From Litomosoides sigmodontis (lineage: Eukaryota > Nematoda > Chromadorea > Rhabditida > Onchocercidae), in the NCBI GenBank assembly GCA_963070105.1, contig OY718807.1:1689001-1753000 (forward strand): DNA of 64,000 nt, given 5' to 3'. The notes below the pieces were generated by a model. That model saw nothing but the letters and a program-made list of their open reading frames with translations, had not been told where the DNA came from and made no database searches. The stretch's first letter is position 1. Each line of letters starts with the position of its first letter. A program made the translations under genes and the position numbers. Of the stretch, positions 38,109-54,235 are shown piece after piece.

Positions 38109-39584
38109 GTAGATACATCATATGCAAATGTTCTATGTTACAGCTTGCATCCTTCATTTACTATTAAAGTATTGAAATTGGAATGAACATTTATCATTTC
38201 AATGAAATACAGCAAACATTGATGACATTTGCGAATGCGTGCATGTTGCAAGTTGACGTGCATGTATGTATGATAAAAGTTCACTCATTTTGCGTAATTG
38301 TTGAGGAGAAATTTTTTTTGAAGTTTTAAAAAGCAAAAAGTTTTGTAAAAGCAACGATAATTTACATTTTTCAGAGAGATCGTACAGAGACCGTACAGAT
38401 GGACAGTAATTACTTTTAGGAATTTTTTTTTTTTAGAAACATACTTTCACGTATAAATGAATTATTGAATTGCCTGTAGGAATATTTCAGTTATCAACGA
38501 GAGATTGAAATGTGGAAAATTGATAAAAGGTACCGGCAATAGCGTCGTAATCCTCAAAAGAATCTGCTTCTGACTTGTTAAAGGCATGATACATGCTATG
38601 AAATTGTGGATGAAAGTACGTAGTAAGGTTGTAACGAACCGGTTACTTATATGTCAATAGCTAGCAATAAATAGTTTGTCCATAGAGGTGCATTTATGCA
38701 AAAATAGAAAATGTGCGAAAAAGCAAAACGTTCAATTATGAATTTAGAACGTTTGAAAAATGGTGTTTTAAGCAATGTTTGCTTCATTTTGTTTTTTGTT
38801 TTTTTCTTTTTTAAATGAGAATAAATCGTTAATTCGATTTAATTTCCCTGAAGTCATTAAGATCATTGCTTTTGATGGTGTTAAAACTCTTTTTTTTGTA
38901 TTTATTTCTATTGCATTTGCTAGTTTCTTATTTTAAGCCGTCTCTCTCATTTTTGTTTTTCATAAAATTCAACTTCATAGAATTCAACGATCCCTCTTTC
39001 ATTTGTTCTTTTTTTCAAAAATTAGAGAGGTTCATTGATAAAGACTAATTCCAAAAGTGTATTTTTACAATGTATTAGACTGGTTGTGTCTAAGCAAGTT
39101 GAAATCATTAATTTTTACGTTTAATTTTCAAATTTTAGACAAAATTTTACTTCTTTATAGCATGCTAAATTTCATTCTTCACCTTACATTCCTCCTATTA
39201 CTGTACGTTATTGTGATCGCTTCTGTCTGAACTTAAAGTATATCAGTTCATTGCAATTCTCGGGAGCATAATTAGTGTTGCAAATGAATTATGATCTCTT
39301 TGGTGGGATTTTCCTTTACTTCACAATATTTTTGAAATGCTTTTATTCCCGTATTGCCATAAGAATCACCTCTCTTTTAACTTATTTATTACTTATTCTA
39401 ATTACATAGTTGTCTCTTTTTTACTATAATAGTAATATTAAAGTAATTGATAATTTTTTGCATCTTTAACATATTAACTTTCTATTAATTTTCTTACTAT
39501 TTTCTCTAAGATATTTTTTCTCTATATTTTCTCTAAGAGATGTTGTTTAGTTCCAGAGTTCAACGTCACATCAATTCTCACACG

Positions 39585-39810
39585 AGTACAAGCATGAAGT
39601 ACAGGTATGAAGTACGGGCATAAAGTACATGTGTGAATTACAAGTGTGAAGTACAGGTACGAAGTGAAGCACAGGTATGAGCTGCAAGCATAAGTACAAG
39701 TATAAAGTACAGGTGTGAAGTACAATGAAGTACAAGTATAAAGTACACGTATGGAGGACAAGCATATAGTGTAGGTATGAAGTATGCAAGCATGAAGCGC
39801 AAGCATATCA
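39585..39810. repeat. Degenerate 12-15-bp minisatellite
   Basis: About 15 imperfect copies of a unit close to AAGTACAGGTATG, with variants such as AAGTACAAGTATA and AAGCGCAAGCATA. The divergence between copies suggests an old array. Minus-strand frames read as Tyr/Thr/Cys/His-rich repeats and are not genes. Confidence 0.85.
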
Positions 39811-40156
39811 ATTCTTGCTTTGACGGTCCCGCCATTTGAAGTGACAACTTTAATTTAGCATTCGAAAATTATGCAAATTCATAGCTGTAAGCACGAGTTC
39901 ATTGAACAAGGACGGAGCGGTTCTTCCGGAACAACGAACTCTAACATGACGGGAAAGAGATCAAAGAAACGTGGACATCTGTGATCGACAAGCGTGTGTG
40001 ACTCAATTGGGACAGTGCGGATGGCTAAGGGTAGCGGTGTGGAGGAAGGTGTAATGGTTGACCGTCCAGCTAGACATTTTTGAAAAGTTAGCTGCGGAGA
40101 AGTTGAAGTCATTAATTAATTACTTTTCAAGTTTCTCATTTTTAATTCATTCGATA

Positions 40157-41256
40157 GTTCTATCAAACATGATGGTCGAAAATTGTGAAACTATCAAATG
40201 TGACGTGTGACGTACGAACACTGCCTGCCGTCGCTGTTGGGAAAGCCGACAGAAACTTAACACAAATTATAAAAATTTATAGCATTTCATCGTTTAGACG
40301 CTGTGCGATTGTTGCATTTAGATACTGCGTATCTTGCAATCGGTTTCCACGTCTTATCAAACTCGATTGCTCACGTCATTTACGAGCCTTTTTGGTAATT
40401 GACTAATTTCACAAGACTGTGAGTGAGGTTATCTCCTTTTCTGCTAGCAAACAAAGTTGCATTAACCTCACGCAGTCTTTGATCCGCTTAACCTCAGCCA
40501 CAAATCCTTTGTTCTTGGATACCACCGCACAGTCTCAATCCACCACGATTTCACCGTTTGCCCCGCACCCTCAACCTCAGGGAGAGGAGCAACCGATTGC
40601 TCCCTCTTCTTCCTACAGCATTCATTCATCTTGCACTGTTACGAATTTTCAAACCTCAATTATTATCCCTTTGTTTATTGTCCTGTCAGTTAGACCGACC
40701 AATTCCCAACATTTGCTGCTATGCCTGTGTAACTGTATAATATACAGAAAAAGGAACACACACACATACCTTGCTTAATTGAGAATTTTCTTGATCTGAA
40801 ACGGTCAGAGATTTTAATTTGAAGCAAAAAAAGGCTGACATTTTCCAGTGTGAAATTACATGTCCGTTTTGGATTGATCATTGAAGTTTGTTTAAAATGC
40901 TGCATGCTTGCATTGGAGAAATATTATGACATTTTAAATCGATAAGGAAATAAGTATGCTTGAAAGTTAGCGTTAAATTTTACGAATTTTTAGCAGAAAA
41001 GAATTTATTTCTGCAGAGAAACGAAGAAATTAGTGGGAGCAATTTGAACGGCGTAACATTATCTTTCGAATTTCAAATTCTAAATTAAAATTCTTCGAAA
41101 AGATTACACATTAAACTAACAATGGAAGTTTGCGAACGTTGACCGTTGCATCATCGGATGGATTTGGCGCACCGCAACGTATCATCCCTTTATCAACGTG
41201 CTCTTTGATTCATTATAAACGGAATCAGCTGGAACATCGTGAATCATTGTGTAAAT
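40157..41256. repeat. Dispersed repeat, copy 1 (long form)
   Basis: The segment 40157-41209 aligns with 58269-59054 at roughly 99% identity by eye (about six substitutions), except for a 267-bp segment (40305-40571) absent from copy 2. Homology resumes to about 41256 after two short gaps. I see no terminal inverted repeats, target-site duplication or transposase/reverse-transcriptase frame, so the class is unknown: non-autonomous element, solo LTR, or segmental duplication. The orientation is the same in both copies. Confidence 0.85.
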
Positions 41257-41482
41257 ACGCCTTCCGATACCATTACTCATGACTTCTGGAACTGTTCGAT
41301 CAGAATTTAAAAAAATAAATAGGCGGTAGCGCACTTGCGGCAATGTCGTTGAAACGCGCTTCGTTTCGGAAAACATCCGCTATCATGAACGAATTAACGC
41401 ATATTCCTAGCACCAAAATTCCACGATGGCAGATAATTACAGGTAAAATCCTTGCTGTGATGCGACATAAACTGTTTGGAAA

Positions 41483-41585
41483 TTTCATAATTTTTGCATG
41501 GAATTTCATAATTTCATAAATAAATTTCATAATTTTTGCATGGAATTTCATAATTTCATAAATAAATTTCATAATTTTTGCATGT
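41483..41585. repeat. 42-bp tandem repeat, about 2.4 copies
   Basis: A unit starting tttcataatttttgcatgg repeats at 41483, 41525 and 41567 with no visible mismatch. Being a multiple of three it leaves an open minus-strand frame (repeating IMKFHAKIMKFIYE), which I regard as a by-product. Confidence 0.85.
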
Positions 41586-42193
41586 TCAATGATTAGCTTC
41601 CTTTTAGCTTTCTCGGACGACGTCCAAAATGAAAAGTGACGCTTAAATGAGACAGACTTTCAGGAAGCAAATTCGCCCCACTACTTTCCACTTTCCACTT
41701 TGTCGACAGACAAACGAACAGATCCAATAATCGAATGCATCGATGAAAATCATTTCATAGAACTTTAAATACCAATCCTACGTGCAGACCATCCTACGCA
41801 ATAAACGTGCAACTAACGTAAAGAGATCAGAAGTTGGAGATGAAATTGATGATTCGCTTGCAGAGCTCGTTGCAACAACTGTCACTATTAATCCACCAAG
41901 CGGTTAAAGATAGCCATAATCCTATCTATTTCTTCAATAAAACAACTCATGCAAATCAGTCATTTGGGTCAACGTGCCGGAGTGACCTGTCTCATTACGT
42001 GTGAAATTTCATATGACACAATCTATAACTGATCCTACGTACGCTAATTACATACATACATACATATATATTTATTTTAATTTATTAAAATCATCAATAG
42101 AATGCAATTGCAAATCAGAGTGGAAATAATTTAAATGCATACTTTTATTTACTTGTTTTACACGTACCAACAAAGCAAACTGAAATCACACGG

Positions 42194-42466
42194 TCAGCTA
42201 AATTCTTCATAGCGCAATATACGTTGGCATACCACACTACCACGATGTATACTATGTATACGATTAATTGGTGATAAGCTTGGAACTATTGCTGATGATA
42301 AACGCTCAAAAATATCCAATTTTTCACCAACTGCATCACTGTTATATTCACGGCTAAAAAATGGAAATCGTAAGATTAACACGTAAGATTTAAGACCTAT
42401 TTTCGTATTGCGTGCAAAATGCACACGTGTGACGTCATCGTGAAATGATGATACAGACAATTTCAT
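42194..42466 (-). CDS. Small 90-aa ORF, probable downstream operon gene
   Basis: A single uninterrupted frame of 90 codons begins 4 nt after a pyrimidine-AG acceptor and ends with TGA at 42194-42196. Composition is protein-like (FHDDVTRVHFARNTKIGLKS, FSREYNSDAVGEKLDIFERL, HRGSVVCQRILRYEEF) with no low-complexity bias; I do not recognise the family. It starts 130 nt after the stop of the upstream BTB gene, with AATAAA between them: the geometry of a nematode operon. A continuous reading was preferred over a possible 43-nt intron because that intron would lead to an early stop. The alternative is that this is a last exon of the BTB gene. Confidence 0.55.
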   Translation of the reverse strand: MKLSVSSFHDDVTRVHFARNTKIGLKSYVLILRFPFFSREYNSDAVGEKLDIFERLSSAIVPSLSPINRIHSIHRGSVVCQRILRYEEFS

Positions 42467-42470
42467 ACGT

Positions 42471-42472
42471 CT
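42471..42472 (-). promoter_or_regulatory. Candidate internal trans-splice acceptor (operon)
   Basis: On the minus strand ctgcatttcag ends here, about 39 nt downstream of an AATAAA signal and 4 nt before the ATG of the 90-aa ORF. Such spacing is typical for SL trans-splicing of downstream operon genes. Confidence 0.55.
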
Positions 42473-42510
42473 GAAATGCAGTGGTGTTGAGGAGCCGCGA
42501 AACGATGGAA

Positions 42511-42516
42511 TTTATT
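42511..42516 (-). terminator. AATAAA poly(A) signal between operon genes
   Basis: AATAAA on the minus strand, about 80 nt after the BTB gene stop (42596) and about 39 nt before the next acceptor. Confidence 0.55.
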
Positions 42517-42595
42517 TGCACAAAATTAAATTGCAAAAAATTTCTCGCTTCTTTTTCACATTAATTTCGATGTAAAAAAAAGGGTGAATTATGAT

Positions 42596-45500
42596 TTATG
42601 CTGTTGCTGTGCAATTTTCTGAAGTGAAGCGTTGCAGGTTGCTTAAACGATGCTGAAAGTAAAACAAACACAAATCTTCGATAATGCTTCTCAACAATCA
42701 TTGCAATGCACATTCGCTTCACCTGATAGTACGCTTGCTGTCGATGAGTTAACGATAGAATTTTCACAATTTTTTCCAAATTATCCAAATTCTGCATGTT
42801 TCACGCATTAATTTTTTCACCTCTTCATGTGCAAAACGATCGCTTCATCCACACTGCTGCTCATAGCTTACGTGAAATTACTTAAATGGCTTTAAAATTT
42901 TAATCAAATAACATTTAGAAGTTGAAACATCAGCACTCGTCCAATATCATCGTCAAATTGCGTCATTCGTAATTGAAATTGTTTAGCGCATTTTAGCATT
43001 TGTGGAATCAGCTCCGGATCCACTATTTCAGATGACTCAAAGGCACCAAAGATCATGTAGGAGAGGGTCTTAAAAAGTGCTTGTTAGTTGTTTAATAACA
43101 AATTTCACGGGTAACATCAACGAACTGGATGGATTAATAAAGGAAAAAATACCATTGGTATTTTTATCTCTTCCAAGCAATCAATCACACATAGTTTATA
43201 ATTCATCTTGAAGTTACATCAATTTAATGAAAGTTTAATCGAATTGCAATGAGTTTTTGGGTATGCTAATTACACAACCTTGTTCTAATCACTGACTCAT
43301 TCTTTAAATTTATTCTAAATGAGCCTGAAAAGCATAAAAATTCGATTTTTTAATTAGTTTAAATGATCGAAAAGCATGAAACCTGTAGGACAGCTTGACG
43401 ATTGTAATTAAGAGTGATTTGATTTAATGTAATATTATCGGAGTTGAACAAATCGCGAAAATATGGTGACGATATATACAATAAACTTTTATGTGACTGA
43501 ATTTCTCCATCCAGTGTTTTGAATATGAAATCTCTACAATTTTTCACAGAAATTTTTGAAATTTCTACACCTCCATTCAAAGAATTAAATCGCGAAAAGC
43601 GCAGATTTCAAAACGCAACCTGTAAGAATACCTTCGACTTCAAATTTCAGCGAAAATAGCCACCGTAGCTGTACATTTCTACTTAGGTATAACGTTTAAG
43701 AAAATTAAAAACAATCTGAGCATTTTCAAAATCATTTGTTAACCGAACTAAAGAAAAGAGCATTTAATTTTCGACTACCAAAATTAGTGCATGATTCTTA
43801 GTGCACTTCTTCCTGTTCTACTGCAATATTGAAGTACATCTGAATTCCTGATCCCGTCTATCTTGGACCGGTATTCTGTAACTTATTTCCTTCCACCTCA
43901 TTTCCCCTTAAAGTTTAAACATTTCCATAATTTTACGCAATATCATCAGTAAATTTAAATAATTTCACTCTTAACAATTAATGATCCTTCCGGTAGATTG
44001 TGTCATTTTATCCTCGTTTTCTTTTCTTCGCTATGTAAGATGAAGCTAATTCATTAATTCAATTAGAAAACGATTTGCAACTATCTCCTATTTCGTTCGT
44101 CGGTCACTGAACTGAACAAGGACAATCCGCATATCCGCCCACATTTAACGTATTCCTACTTTTACTAAGCAATACTTTTCAAGTAATACTTTCAGATGTT
44201 CAGAACAGTTCACTTATTCTCACGTACCGTATTAGCTTCACTTATTCCCACGTACCGTATTTTGCTTTCTCGCAGAAAGTGTTGCAAAATTTTTTTTTTG
44301 TTACAAAACTTACGCTCCAATATTTTGGTAGATATCTTTGAGCTTTTTGCGAAAATCGCCATCTTTAAGCGACGTTTGCACTGGTATGGTTTTATTCAGC
44401 TGTATTTGAAAGTCGCTAGCCGCAAAGCTCATTTCAACGGTAAGCATTGCACGACCACCTTGCCAACGTGAGTGCATATCGAAGGCTGAACAAGTGCCTT
44501 CCTTAGTGAGATATTAGTAGGAAATTTGAATGAGTAAAATAGTGAAAAGAAAAATTGATTGAAATTTATTTCTCAAAAAAAGAGCGGGAATTTTTCATTT
44601 CAACTATCAGAACAACCTTCGGTGAGTGAAGCGAGCAGCGGATTCCCCTCAAACAGGCGGTAATTTCCGCTGGAAAGAAATGTTGAATGAAATGCATCTG
44701 GTACCGATGCAATTTGTGGTGCTGCAATTATTTCATTTAAATTTTAAACTTAAATGATTGAATGAGTTAGTTCAAAATCTGTTCGTGTATTTATTCAAGC
44801 CTTTTAGATATTTTAAAAAAAAAAATTTCCTCCCAAGCTATCAATTTTGTTTTTTGTTTTTTTTTTTAATTTCAAAATGTTTTCAATCTAAATGGTTTAA
44901 TCAAATTTTATGCGATGAAAATAACTTACAGCATTCTTCACCTTTCATCAACTGCAACTTAAATACTATTGCTAATGGAGTTGGTTGGGTAAATACTTTA
45001 CAATGATCGAGAAATAATCTCCAAACTGTCTTCATTTCTGGCCACTGTGGTGATCCTATAAAGTTGATTGTCCTGAAAATTACATCATATGCGATATGAA
45101 AATTGAAATTAATTCATTCACCGTTTCATGGATGCCTCTAAATAAAACACATTGTATTAGAATACAGCACTGTTCTACTACCATTTTTACCTTTTTCTCA
45201 GCATATTGATCCATAATATGCTTACCATTTTAAAATATTTTATTTCATCTATTTCAAAAATAATTCAAATCATTCACATACCATTCGTAAGCAAATGCTT
45301 CATAAGCTGTGCAAAAATGTGTTTGTTGGAAAAATGAGGTACCTGTAAAAGTAGTCGTTTAATTCGTGAATTAATTATGAGAGGAGCTTAAGGTTTAGCA
45401 AAACAGAGTATGAAATTTATTCTCATGTAGAAATTGAGCTTTTTTTTCGGTCATATTAGAAAGTTATGATTAACAAGAAAGAAATTTACAAATGATAGAA

Positions 45501-46055
45501 CTTAGCAATGATACTTGAGAGTAAGCAAATAATCTTGAGCAACAAATGAATCAAGTAATTGGAATAATCAATTAAGACAGCCAGTTGACGTAATTAATTA
45601 ACCAATTAGCTAAAATAACAAACCAGCGGGTCGAACAATTGGTATGGCCCAGCGGAAAAGGTAGGTAAGACCTGAAAGTGCACGCTTAGGCGTCGTTTTG
45701 CAACCGCTACTCGGCACATTATTTACAATTTCTCGGAAAAACATTATGCATCCACTCATCTTTAACTCAAATAAACAAATGAGCGAAGCTGTTTGGATTG
45801 TGAAATTAAATGTCGCTGAGGTGATGACAATTTCATTTTCATTTCATGCAACTTATAAAACAACCGACGAAATTGCAAAAATCGAAAAATGTGTGATGAT
45901 GAGTCGTTTCTTAATTCAAGTCTGATAGAATCAACAGATGACCAGCTCATTACATTGTTTTTCCTTTTCATATTTGAATTCAAATTTTTAATGAAACCTT
46001 CTCCACCAACTGCGTCAACCGTTTGATGACAATCTGAAAATAGATGTGACGTCAT
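42596..46055 (-). CDS. BTB/POZ-domain protein, C-terminal BTB (375 aa)
   Basis: Ten exons join with consistent phase: 46055-45998, 45815-45672, 45342-45282, 45072-44930, 44721-44617, 44497-44314, 43533-43383, 43068-42913, 42791-42723 and 42652-42596. The N-terminal 230 residues include aromatic and beta-strand-like blocks (EATFNFTIQTASLICLFELK, EAFAYEWTINF, WQGGRAMLTVEMSF) in the position where MATH domains precede BTB in nematode BATH proteins, but I cannot confirm a MATH fold. The BTB domain begins at about aa 232: DFIFKTLDGEIQSHKSLLYI, SSPYFRDLF, then LSYMIFGAFESSEIVDPELI and MLKCAKQFQL. BTB proteins dimerise and many recruit Cullin-3. A short Leu-rich tail follows. A pyrimidine-AG acceptor sits 7 nt upstream of the ATG. 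The acceptors before exon 6 and exon 7 are weak, and the last two exons are the least certain. Confidence 0.8.
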
Positions 46056-46062
46056 GGGCCTC

Positions 46063-46064
46063 CT
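46063..46064 (-). promoter_or_regulatory. Candidate spliced-leader acceptor, 375-aa BTB gene
   Basis: On the minus strand tgacttcttag ends here, leaving a 7-nt leader before the ATG at 46053-46055. Confidence 0.5.
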
Positions 46065-47382
46065 AAGAAGTCAAACAATAATGGATAACGCTGCGAACCT
46101 AAAGCGTTGCTGTCTAGCCATTTCTTAAGCAGTGCTTCCTTTGAACACTTAAATTTTCAACGCCGCAACTCTCATACCACAGTTGCTTGCGCGTCGCAAA
46201 GTGAAGGGACGAAGTCTTCCATGTTTTTCATGAACTCTGAGGGTCTAATTTCGATGCTCAACAAAGGTACCACGATAGTCCTCCGGTGGCGCAGTCATTT
46301 GAAAATAATTGTGCAACTGAAATAAGAAATGAAAAAAAAACTTAATAGCAACGAGGAGAAGGTAAGCTGGAGAAATTTTCCACATCCATCAATGATAACG
46401 TCAAATTAGCGCTTCGAAAAGCGACGCTATTTGCACCTAACCCACGACACAGTCAACTTTTCAGGCTCTATCCTAGTAAAACAGTAAGCGTATTATTCGT
46501 AGAAATCTGTTGACAAAATGGTTTGTTTTTTGAAAATGAAAAAAAAAGCAAGAATTACAAAGTTTCAATCTCACGTACAATACACTAAGGGAAATTTAAA
46601 AAATGTGCTATACTTCTATTCAGTGAATGAAATAAGACGAGAAGCACTGAAACACACGCGGTGATTTCAGCTAAGCGAAAATTAAATAAATTTGCAGCAA
46701 GCAAAAGATGACTGATAAGGTAGCAACTAGAAATATTAAAATAACCATTGAAAAATAAGGCATAGCAGTCAGGTGAAATTTTATGCCTTTTATTCGCTTT
46801 CTGAAATGCTTCGGATTTTCATTAAAAATTACAATTTTTATTCCAAATTGAAATTGAGAAATTAAAGTGCCACAAAAGACAAAACAAATAACAGAGTATT
46901 TTATAAATTCATCCATATTTTTTCAAAATTTTGGAAATTCCAGCTAGTGATTCAAACGAATCTTCTCCGCGAGCAACAATGAGCTAATAAGTTTGAAAGC
47001 AGATAAGAGTTGAAGCAGCTGCGATTTCAGTAGTTGTAAAACTACAATGACAGTGAATTGAATGTAATTAAGAACAATAAGAGAAGAAAAAAAATATTCA
47101 TAAGAAAAATTTACACATCAACGAAGTACACTGCACCGGATGAGTTAGCTGAGGAAAAAAAAGAAACATCTTCAATTCAAACGAAAAAAAAAGCAAAATC
47201 ATTGATCGGAAATTAGCTCATTGTTTTTCTTTTTTTTTTGAGCGAAATATCAATTAAAAATGAAAGTAACAATAGGTGAACTTTGGATACAGAATCCGAT
47301 AGTTAAATTCTAGGGGTACATTCTTTTGCAGGAAAAAAAATAAAACTTTTCAACATCTTTTGAAATGCTTGAGAAGATCGTC
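46065..47382. other. Intergenic between two BTB genes
   Basis: About 1.3 kb. Frames at 46107-46325 (plus) and 46671-46916 (minus) have no splice or family support. The left edge probably includes the promoter of the 375-aa BTB gene and the right edge the 3' UTR of the 208-aa BTB gene. Confidence 0.45.
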
Positions 47383-48795
47383 CTATAAGATTCTTTGCTC
47401 AAATTGATCATAATTGTAGGAGGATCGATACGGCAACTTCATAGGATAAACACGAAACTGCAAAAGAGAAACTGTAATTGTAGAGGAAAAGAGTGATTTC
47501 AATTCATCTGAAATTTCATTCCAGCAATTACTCTCATGATACTTTTTTTTTTTTGAAATGCGAAAAAGAAGGAAAGAATGAGCTTACAAATTTTTGAACA
47601 CCTTCTAAGATTGCCTGTGCATACCGATTTGGGAGATCTTTGATAAGCTGGAATACGAAACAAATTACAGTGTGACGGGAAAAAAAAAAGCGAACACTAT
47701 CTTAATCATGCGCTGGTAACGGAGTAATATTGTTGAGTAAGTAACTTTTCCTTGCAAAATAACTCTATGACAAATTAATTACTTGTAATTTAAATTCTTC
47801 AAAAATTATTTAGCTGCTATATGTGTAGTGAAAGCACAAAATTCATACAGTCTTAATGTGATCCAGGTCAATTCGAGCTAATTTCTTGTACATAATATCC
47901 ATGTGGTTTGGTGAAAATGATGCATTCATTGCTTCAACAATCATTTCTAGCAAATTCTCATCTTTCGGCTTATATTTCTCCATATGAACTTCATTTTCAA
48001 CATAACTTTCAAGCTGACGTCGCAAATCGCGTAGTTGCATTAGGCTTGAGAAGTGAGTGAGTAAGGGAAAATTATTTTCTGCAAAATTTTTACAAGCAAT
48101 TTTAATGATTGCATGGGAAATGCTCTCTCAACAGATTTCCAAAAGTTTGCTCTCATCGCTACTCGATCGTTGGAGCAATAAAAAATAATAATTGAAATAT
48201 CATTTCGTTGTAATGAATGAATAGGACGCAGAAAATAGGAAATCAATTTACTCTCGAAATGAATTACTGCCATTTGCTAGCAATAATTTAATTTTTTTCT
48301 TTGCGAAATTATCAAAATTTTAGTAATTAATTCTTAAATGAAAGAAAATAAAATGATGTTCGGAAGTAATCCTACCAGTGATTTTTCTATCGATAATGTA
48401 ATTATCGTTGGGACATATAAAACGGAGCAATTCAACAACTTCATCGTATGCTTCATCTTCTATCTCAGCTCGACCATTTCGAGCTTCCCTGTAATTAAAG
48501 TGAAGAAAGTGAAGGAGCGATGAAATCTATTTAAAACTTTAGAAATGTTTGACTTCTTTCCTAGCTCTATCATTAAAGTAAATTCACGCGCATGCACGTG
48601 CGTGCGTCATAAATCAATGATCATAATGAAGTAATAAATGATTTACAGAAATGCATCCTCAAAACAGAGCATTTTAAAATAAGGTGACAATTCCGCTAGG
48701 TAGTGAGCATTTACGAAAATACTTCTCTTCTCCACGACTAATTCAAACTGTCGTAAGCGTGTCCGTTGAGAAAACGTATCATCCGACATTGTCAT
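47383..48795 (-). CDS. BTB/POZ-domain protein, N-terminal BTB (208 aa)
   Basis: Five GT-AG exons join in phase: 48795-48647, 48488-48376, 48078-47849, 47647-47588 and 47457-47383. The BTB domain covers about aa 13-117: FELVVEKRSIFVNAHYLAEL, SPYFKMLCFEDAFL, EIEDEAYDEVVELLRFI, NNFPLLTHFSSLMQLRDL, RRQLESYV. The FVNAHYLAELSPYF block is the classic helix A2 motif. The C-terminal 90 residues are alpha-helical, resembling the start of a BACK/3-box region (DENLLEMIVEAMNASF, KDLPNRYAQAILEGVQKF), but too short for a full BACK domain. No Kelch, MATH or zinc finger follows. A pyrimidine-AG acceptor lies 3 nt before the first of two nearby ATGs (48793-48795 and 48787-48789). Likely role: BTB adaptor or scaffold; partner unknown. 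Confidence 0.88.
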
Positions 48796-48798
48796 TCC

Positions 48799-48800
48799 CT
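48799..48800 (-). promoter_or_regulatory. Candidate spliced-leader acceptor, 208-aa BTB gene
   Basis: On the minus strand tgatgtttag ends here, 3 nt upstream of the ATG at 48793-48795. An internal exon of a longer gene would also be phase-compatible. Confidence 0.45.
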
Positions 48801-53475
<4,675 letters not shown>

Positions 53476-54235
53476 TAAAGGCTAATTTGCTGAAATTGAA
53501 GGCGAGAAAACTTGCGCTGGTTGGCAGTGCATTCACGCTGATTACTGCAACGGTCTTTCGAATAGATACATATGCTTACCGATCGATAGTCGCTTTATAC
53601 CGTAAGTGTCGCTTGTTGTTTTCGACGTAGCCTAAATTTGCTTTAATTTATTGAAAAATACAAACTGCCACACTTTTTTTTGAAACGCAAGGAACTGAAC
53701 GTAATCGCCAAGGAAGTGCAATGTCGCAGTACTTGTGCATTTCACTTTTTCGAATTCCAACTTTTATTTACTTCGTTTGCAAATCGTAACATTTCATTTA
53801 CTGTTTGAACTTGAAACAAAGAAAAAAAGCAGCCACAACAACAGCCTTAGACAGATTTGTCTCCCTGTTATACTGAGAACAGTGATACTCAGTAAATGAA
53901 AGTTAGAATTTGAAAAAATGAAATAGCGAAACCGAGTGAATTTTTTCCCTTAGTAATAAAAGTTAGAAGTCCATCATTCATTGTTTAAGTTGAATTTCAT
54001 TCTCTAACGAAATTAATGATTAATTCTTAGAAGAAATTTGTATTTGTTTTCTTTTTCTTTTAGATGGATTTTGTTTGGTTCAATTATAGTTGTGCTTTCA
54101 TGCTGCTCAACGCTAATCGTATGTTACGCATGCTGGCTACTGCAAGTTAGAGTAAGACATCCAATTGCAGCAAATTATAAAGTAACATTTCAGAATCGAA
54201 TACCATCACCATTTCGAACATCTGTTTATGTTTAG
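53476..54235 (+). CDS. Possible membrane protein C-terminus, plus strand
   Basis: Three phase-consistent exons: 53476-53601 (acceptor actcag, donor GTAAGT), 53692-53734 (weak donor GTGCAT) and 54064-54235 (acceptor cttttag, stop TAG 54233-54235). Two hydrophobic segments appear, LALVGSAFTLITATVF in the first exon and WILFGSIIVVLSCCSTLIVC in the last, joined by a polar linker (RTERNRQGSAMSQY). The first exon needs one carried base from an unseen upstream exon, which would lie left of the (ATT)n array. No family recognised. The last exon is the best supported; the chain could be chance in AT-rich DNA. Confidence 0.35.

Larger units (their letters stand above)
38003..42193. other. Intergenic, repeat-bearing
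   Basis: About 4.2 kb without a supported gene. It contains a GA run (about 38079-38105), a degenerate minisatellite (39585-39810), copy 1 of a dispersed repeat (40157-41256) and a 42-bp tandem repeat (41483-41585). Upstream sequence of the membrane protein gene occupies the left edge. All frames of 60-120 codons here lie in repeats or lack splice context. Confidence 0.55.

Noticed and set aside
39522..39847. Tyr/Thr/Cys/His-rich minus-strand frames
   Set aside because: Translations of the degenerate AAGTACAGGTATG minisatellite in three frames.
40185..40778. Open frames inside the dispersed repeat (also 58297-58623)
   Set aside because: They differ between copies through the 267-bp indel and show no transposase, reverse transcriptase or other domain.
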